NCBI GenBank assembly: GCA_947626025.1
Contig: CANQQQ010000001.1
Coordinates: 1 to 57,019, forward strand
Direction: 5' to 3'
DNA from: an uncultured Clostridia bacterium
Lineage (GTDB): Bacteria; Bacillota; Clostridia; TANB77; CAG-508
DNA: 57,019 nucleotides
Shown here: piece by piece, positions 54,699 through 57,019 of the stretch
How the letters are laid out: each line of letters begins with the position of its first letter
How positions within the stretch are numbered: position 1 is the stretch's first letter
Position numbers and translations under genes: made by a program
Notes under the pieces: model-generated
Database searches by the model: none
What the model was told of the DNA's origin: nothing
The model's input: only the letters and a program-made list of their open reading frames with translations

Positions 54699-55544
54699 TT
54701 ATATTAAAACTGTTACTACTATCCCTATTGTTAATACTACAAATAGGTTTATTATATTTGAAGTTAATAAGTTGTTTGTAGCTTCTATTACCCCTGATAC
54801 CTTATTATTCTCCGTTCCAGAGGTTCTTTGTGATTCTATAAATGTAATTAATTCTGGTAAACTTGTTATAATTCCAAGTGTTATTCCAATTATGCTCTCT
54901 GGTATATAAAATATTGCGCTTAATCTTCTTACAACATTTCCTAATAGTTCTCCAATGCTAAATAGTATAATTCCTATTATAATCAGATATATTATATCTT
55001 TTATTATAATTTTCTTCTTGCCCTTAATCCATTTCTTTTGTTTTTCGATTTCTTTCATTTCCTCAGTTTTTATCTGTGGTAAGTATAATTTATGTGTGTT
55101 TCTATTTATCATATAAAATAATATAAAAAGCATAATAAATATAGGAACGAACGCTATATTCATTTCTATGTTTAGTATAATTATTAATGATGGAATTAAA
55201 ATAGTTATTATTACCATTATAATATCAGCTTTTAATGCATCGTTTTGTAATAATTGCTGATTTTTATTTTTAAAAATTGATATTGTATATTGAATAAAGT
55301 TTATAACATTCGAACTTAGTATATTATATATTCCTGTAGCAAACATTCCTTGTAAAGACGTAAAAAACACACTTATTATTTCCGGCATTGAAGTAGCCAC
55401 TCCTGATATGTCTCCTACTGTTTTCGATTCTAGATCTAAGGCACTTGCTAATTGTCTAATTACTTTAATCAAAAAATTCTTTGTAACAAATACTATTAGT
55501 ATCGAGTATATAATGAATTCAACTAAATTAAGTATTAAGTTCAT
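54699..55544 (-). CDS. CaCA-superfamily cation exchanger (Na+/Ca2+ exchanger-like)
   Basis: A 281-residue membrane protein with about eight to ten helices in two halves. Each half carries the alpha-repeat signature: GDISGVATSMPEIISVFFTSL (about residues 43-63) and GITLGIITSLPELITFIES (about 219-237), both with the T-S-x-P-E core that binds the cation in Na+/Ca2+ exchangers. The cytoplasmic loop between the halves is short and basic (KKWIKGKKKIIIK). The length is at the short end for the family but both repeats are complete. It would export Ca2+ or exchange another cation with Na+ or H+. It lies 83 bases downstream of a glycosyltransferase gene but behind a terminator, so it is probably expressed separately. 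Confidence 0.82.
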   Translation of the reverse strand: MNLILNLVEFIIYSILIVFVTKNFLIKVIRQLASALDLESKTVGDISGVATSMPEIISVFFTSLQGMFATGIYNILSSNVINFIQYTISIFKNKNQQLLQNDALKADIIMVIITILIPSLIIILNIEMNIAFVPIFIMLFILFYMINRNTHKLYLPQIKTEEMKEIEKQKKWIKGKKKIIIKDIIYLIIIGIILFSIGELLGNVVRRLSAIFYIPESIIGITLGIITSLPELITFIESQRTSGTENNKVSGVIEATNNLLTSNIINLFVVLTIGIVVTVLI

Positions 55545-55569
55545 GGTATCTCCTGTTTAAAACAAAATA

Positions 55570-55603
55570 AAAAAATCGTATATGTTTAATATGCGATTTT
55601 TTT
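55570..55603. terminator. Bidirectional terminator
   Basis: AAAAAATCGTATAT and ATATGCGATTTTTT form a stem with one G-T pair and a 6-base loop, flanked by A and T runs. It ends the glycosyltransferase transcript (minus strand). Confidence 0.8.
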
Positions 55604-55627
55604 TATTTTTTATTCATTGTTATTTTT

Positions 55628-56674
55628 TTAATCTTTTATACCCATCTTTTCAATAATTATTTTCGCTGTACTTTTCCAAGTGTATTTTTCTAATTCTTCC
55701 TCATTTAATGTCATTTTGCTTTCTATTTTCTTTAAAATATTCTTGCTCTCATTTTCTTCATCCTTAATACTAAAATATTTTACATTATTCCCGTATATCT
55801 CTTTAAGAACTGGTATATCAGAAACTATTACATTTTTACAACCACATCTTATAGCCTCCAATGGTGGTATTCCAAATCCTTCATAAGTTGATGGAAATAT
55901 AAATGCCTTGCATTTTGAATAAAGTGCCTTCATTTCTTCATCTGTTATTCTATCTGTATATTTTATATTTTCTAATTCTTCATATTGCTCTTCTTTAAAT
56001 GTATTACTATATTTTCCTCCAGATACAACAAATAATAAGTCTGGATTATTCTTTGCACATTTTACTATGAATTTATGATTTTTATGTTGGCTTTTACTTC
56101 CTAGAGAAAATATATACTCGTTTTCTTTTAGTCCTAATCTTTCTATTATACTGTAATCTGCTTGTATGTTATCAAAATGTTCTGCTGAATTATAAATTAC
56201 TGTTACTCTGTTTGGTTTTAATTTATAAGTTTGAACTATTTCATCTTTTGAAAATTCACTAACTGTATATATATGTTTATATCTATTAATATTAATTCTA
56301 GTTACTAATTTATAGAAAAATGCGAATTTCCAATTTATGTGCTGTGCATTTGTTTTAAAAGATATATCATGAAGAACTACATATCCTGGTTTTAACACAG
56401 GTGCAATATTGCATAAGCTTAATAATGTACAAGATTTTTTTCCTAGAAGAAATAAAGGAAGTGATATTTGTTCCCAAAGGTGACCTGTAAATTTGCCTAT
56501 TTGCATTATTTTTATATTTTTTAATTCTAATTTTATTTTTATGTCTTTTGGCGCTAATACTATTATTTCATCTTTTAACTTCATTTTATCTAGTTGTTTT
56601 AATACTTCTACTGCAAATCTTTGTACTCCTGTTATATTCTTTGTTAAAAATCTTCCATTTACATATATAGTCAT
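55628..56674 (-). CDS. Family 4 glycosyltransferase (GT-B)
   Basis: A 348-residue GT-B glycosyltransferase. The N-terminal acceptor domain starts MTIYVNGRFLTKNITGVQRFAVEVL, the glycine-loop region of GT4 enzymes that act on mannose or related sugars, and has LHDISF and YTVSEFSKDEIV. The C-terminal donor domain has FSLGSKSQHKNHKFIV, the K/R-rich UDP/GDP-binding start, then FIFPSTYEGFGIPPLEAIRCG, which carries the E-x7-E motif. It lies next to a mannose-1-phosphate guanylyltransferase gene, so GDP-mannose (or GDP-sugar) is the likely donor and a surface polysaccharide the product. The ATG at 56674 has only a weak ribosome site (AGAAG). Confidence 0.9.
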   Translation of the reverse strand: MTIYVNGRFLTKNITGVQRFAVEVLKQLDKMKLKDEIIVLAPKDIKIKLELKNIKIMQIGKFTGHLWEQISLPLFLLGKKSCTLLSLCNIAPVLKPGYVVLHDISFKTNAQHINWKFAFFYKLVTRININRYKHIYTVSEFSKDEIVQTYKLKPNRVTVIYNSAEHFDNIQADYSIIERLGLKENEYIFSLGSKSQHKNHKFIVKCAKNNPDLLFVVSGGKYSNTFKEEQYEELENIKYTDRITDEEMKALYSKCKAFIFPSTYEGFGIPPLEAIRCGCKNVIVSDIPVLKEIYGNNVKYFSIKDEENESKNILKKIESKMTLNEEELEKYTWKSTAKIIIEKMGIKD

Positions 56675-56742
56675 TCTTCTGTTTCACTTCTTTCATATAC
56701 ATTTTTTTATTATCGCCTAAGTTACTCTGCAAATAATATCTA

Positions 56743-57019
56743 CTAAAAGTCATATTTCTTTCGAAGTTCATGAACTTCTGATAATTTTTCTTTATCCCCT
56801 ATAATAATTGTATCTTCTGAATTGATGCAAAAAATATTTTCAATTCCTAATAATATAACCTTCTTACTACCTGTATATACAATATTATTTTTTGAATCGT
56901 ATATATCTACGTTTCCTTTTGTGTAATTTTTATCTTCATCTGGATCTATGTATCTTCTTAAAGCATCCCATGTTCCAATATCATCCCATTTGAAGTCGCC
57001 AGGTATTACATAAACTGAT
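56743..57019 (-). CDS. Mannose-1-phosphate guanylyltransferase, C-terminal end (partial)
   Basis: The last 91 residues and stop of a gene whose start lies beyond the right edge of the window. The sequence contains the family stretch DFKWDDIGTWDALRRY, then a beta-helix-like end with IYTG-type strands (NIVYTGSKKVILLGIENI) and a short helical tail. This fits the C-terminus of GDP-mannose pyrophosphorylases (GTP + mannose-1-phosphate to GDP-mannose). Its stop is 68 bases before the start of the glycosyltransferase gene, so they probably form part of a polysaccharide operon extending to the right. Confidence 0.88.
   Translation of the reverse strand, partial: SVYVIPGDFKWDDIGTWDALRRYIDPDEDKNYTKGNVDIYDSKNNIVYTGSKKVILLGIENIFCINSEDTIIIGDKEKLSEVHELRKKYDF

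Noticed and set aside
1-57019. tRNA, rRNA, CRISPR, insertion sequence and prophage genes
   Set aside because: None could be recognised on either strand; no transposase, integrase or invertase gene was seen, so mobility claims rest only on the inverted repeat and composition.

Overview
The window is strongly AT-rich and has short intergenic gaps, AGGAGG-type ribosome binding sites and Gram-positive gene content (FtsEX with an M23 hydrolase, sortase, MecA-like PBP, BceRSAB). A rubredoxin and an FprA-type flavodiiron protein point to an anaerobe. I read it as a chromosomal segment of an anaerobic, low-GC, monoderm member of the Bacillota (Clostridia). No rRNA, tRNA, CRISPR array, prophage or insertion sequence was seen. 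Almost every gene lies on the minus strand. The only plus-strand exceptions are an MgtA-like ATPase (23512-26118) and an orphan cassette (50019-51692).

Layout, left to right. 0.1-9.3 kb: S41 protease, M23 hydrolase, ftsX, ftsE, then rlmB, lepA and uvrB; uvrB is broken by two single-base insertions. 9.5-18 kb: YjbR-like protein, small Cys-rich protein, sortase, a GC-richer diaminopimelate dehydrogenase, two membrane proteins, a ZIP transporter and a MecA-like PBP. 18-29.3 kb: Hsp20 behind a CIRCE-like operator, two membrane proteins, an unknown gene with a near-consensus promoter, a thioesterase, cysE, the MgtA-like ATPase, a GT51 glycosyltransferase, an Ogt-like protein, the flavodiiron protein and rubredoxin. 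29.3-46.3 kb: a signalling and transport block with two FtsX-type ABC systems, two two-component systems (one with a frameshifted regulator), a membrane-anchored sigma factor with two membrane partners, and DNA-repair, kinase-like and MFS genes. 46.5-49.3 kb: a MurD-like ligase overlapping a MurL-type epimerase. 49.4-54.5 kb: a large secreted repeat protein facing a start-less related cassette. 54.7-57 kb: a cation exchanger, a glycosyltransferase and the end of a mannose-1-phosphate guanylyltransferase.

The recurring theme is the cell envelope: peptidoglycan precursors (Ddh, MurD/MurL), polymerisation and crosslinking (GT51, PBP), hydrolysis (FtsEX with M23), sorting (sortase) and envelope-stress sensing (BceRSAB, second two-component system, membrane sigma factor).

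The most striking candidate for something undescribed is at 50.0-54.4 kb. A secreted protein gene on the minus strand and an opposite-facing, promoterless, start-less C-terminal cassette share an inverted 20-bp element (18/20 identical, 13 bp perfect, same codon phase), placed exactly where the cassette's homology begins. Inverting the 3.8 kb between the copies would keep the 158-residue secretion and repeat module and replace a Cys-rich repeat C-terminus by a Cys-module plus beta-helix C-terminus. No recombinase gene is visible in the window, so this remains an inference.
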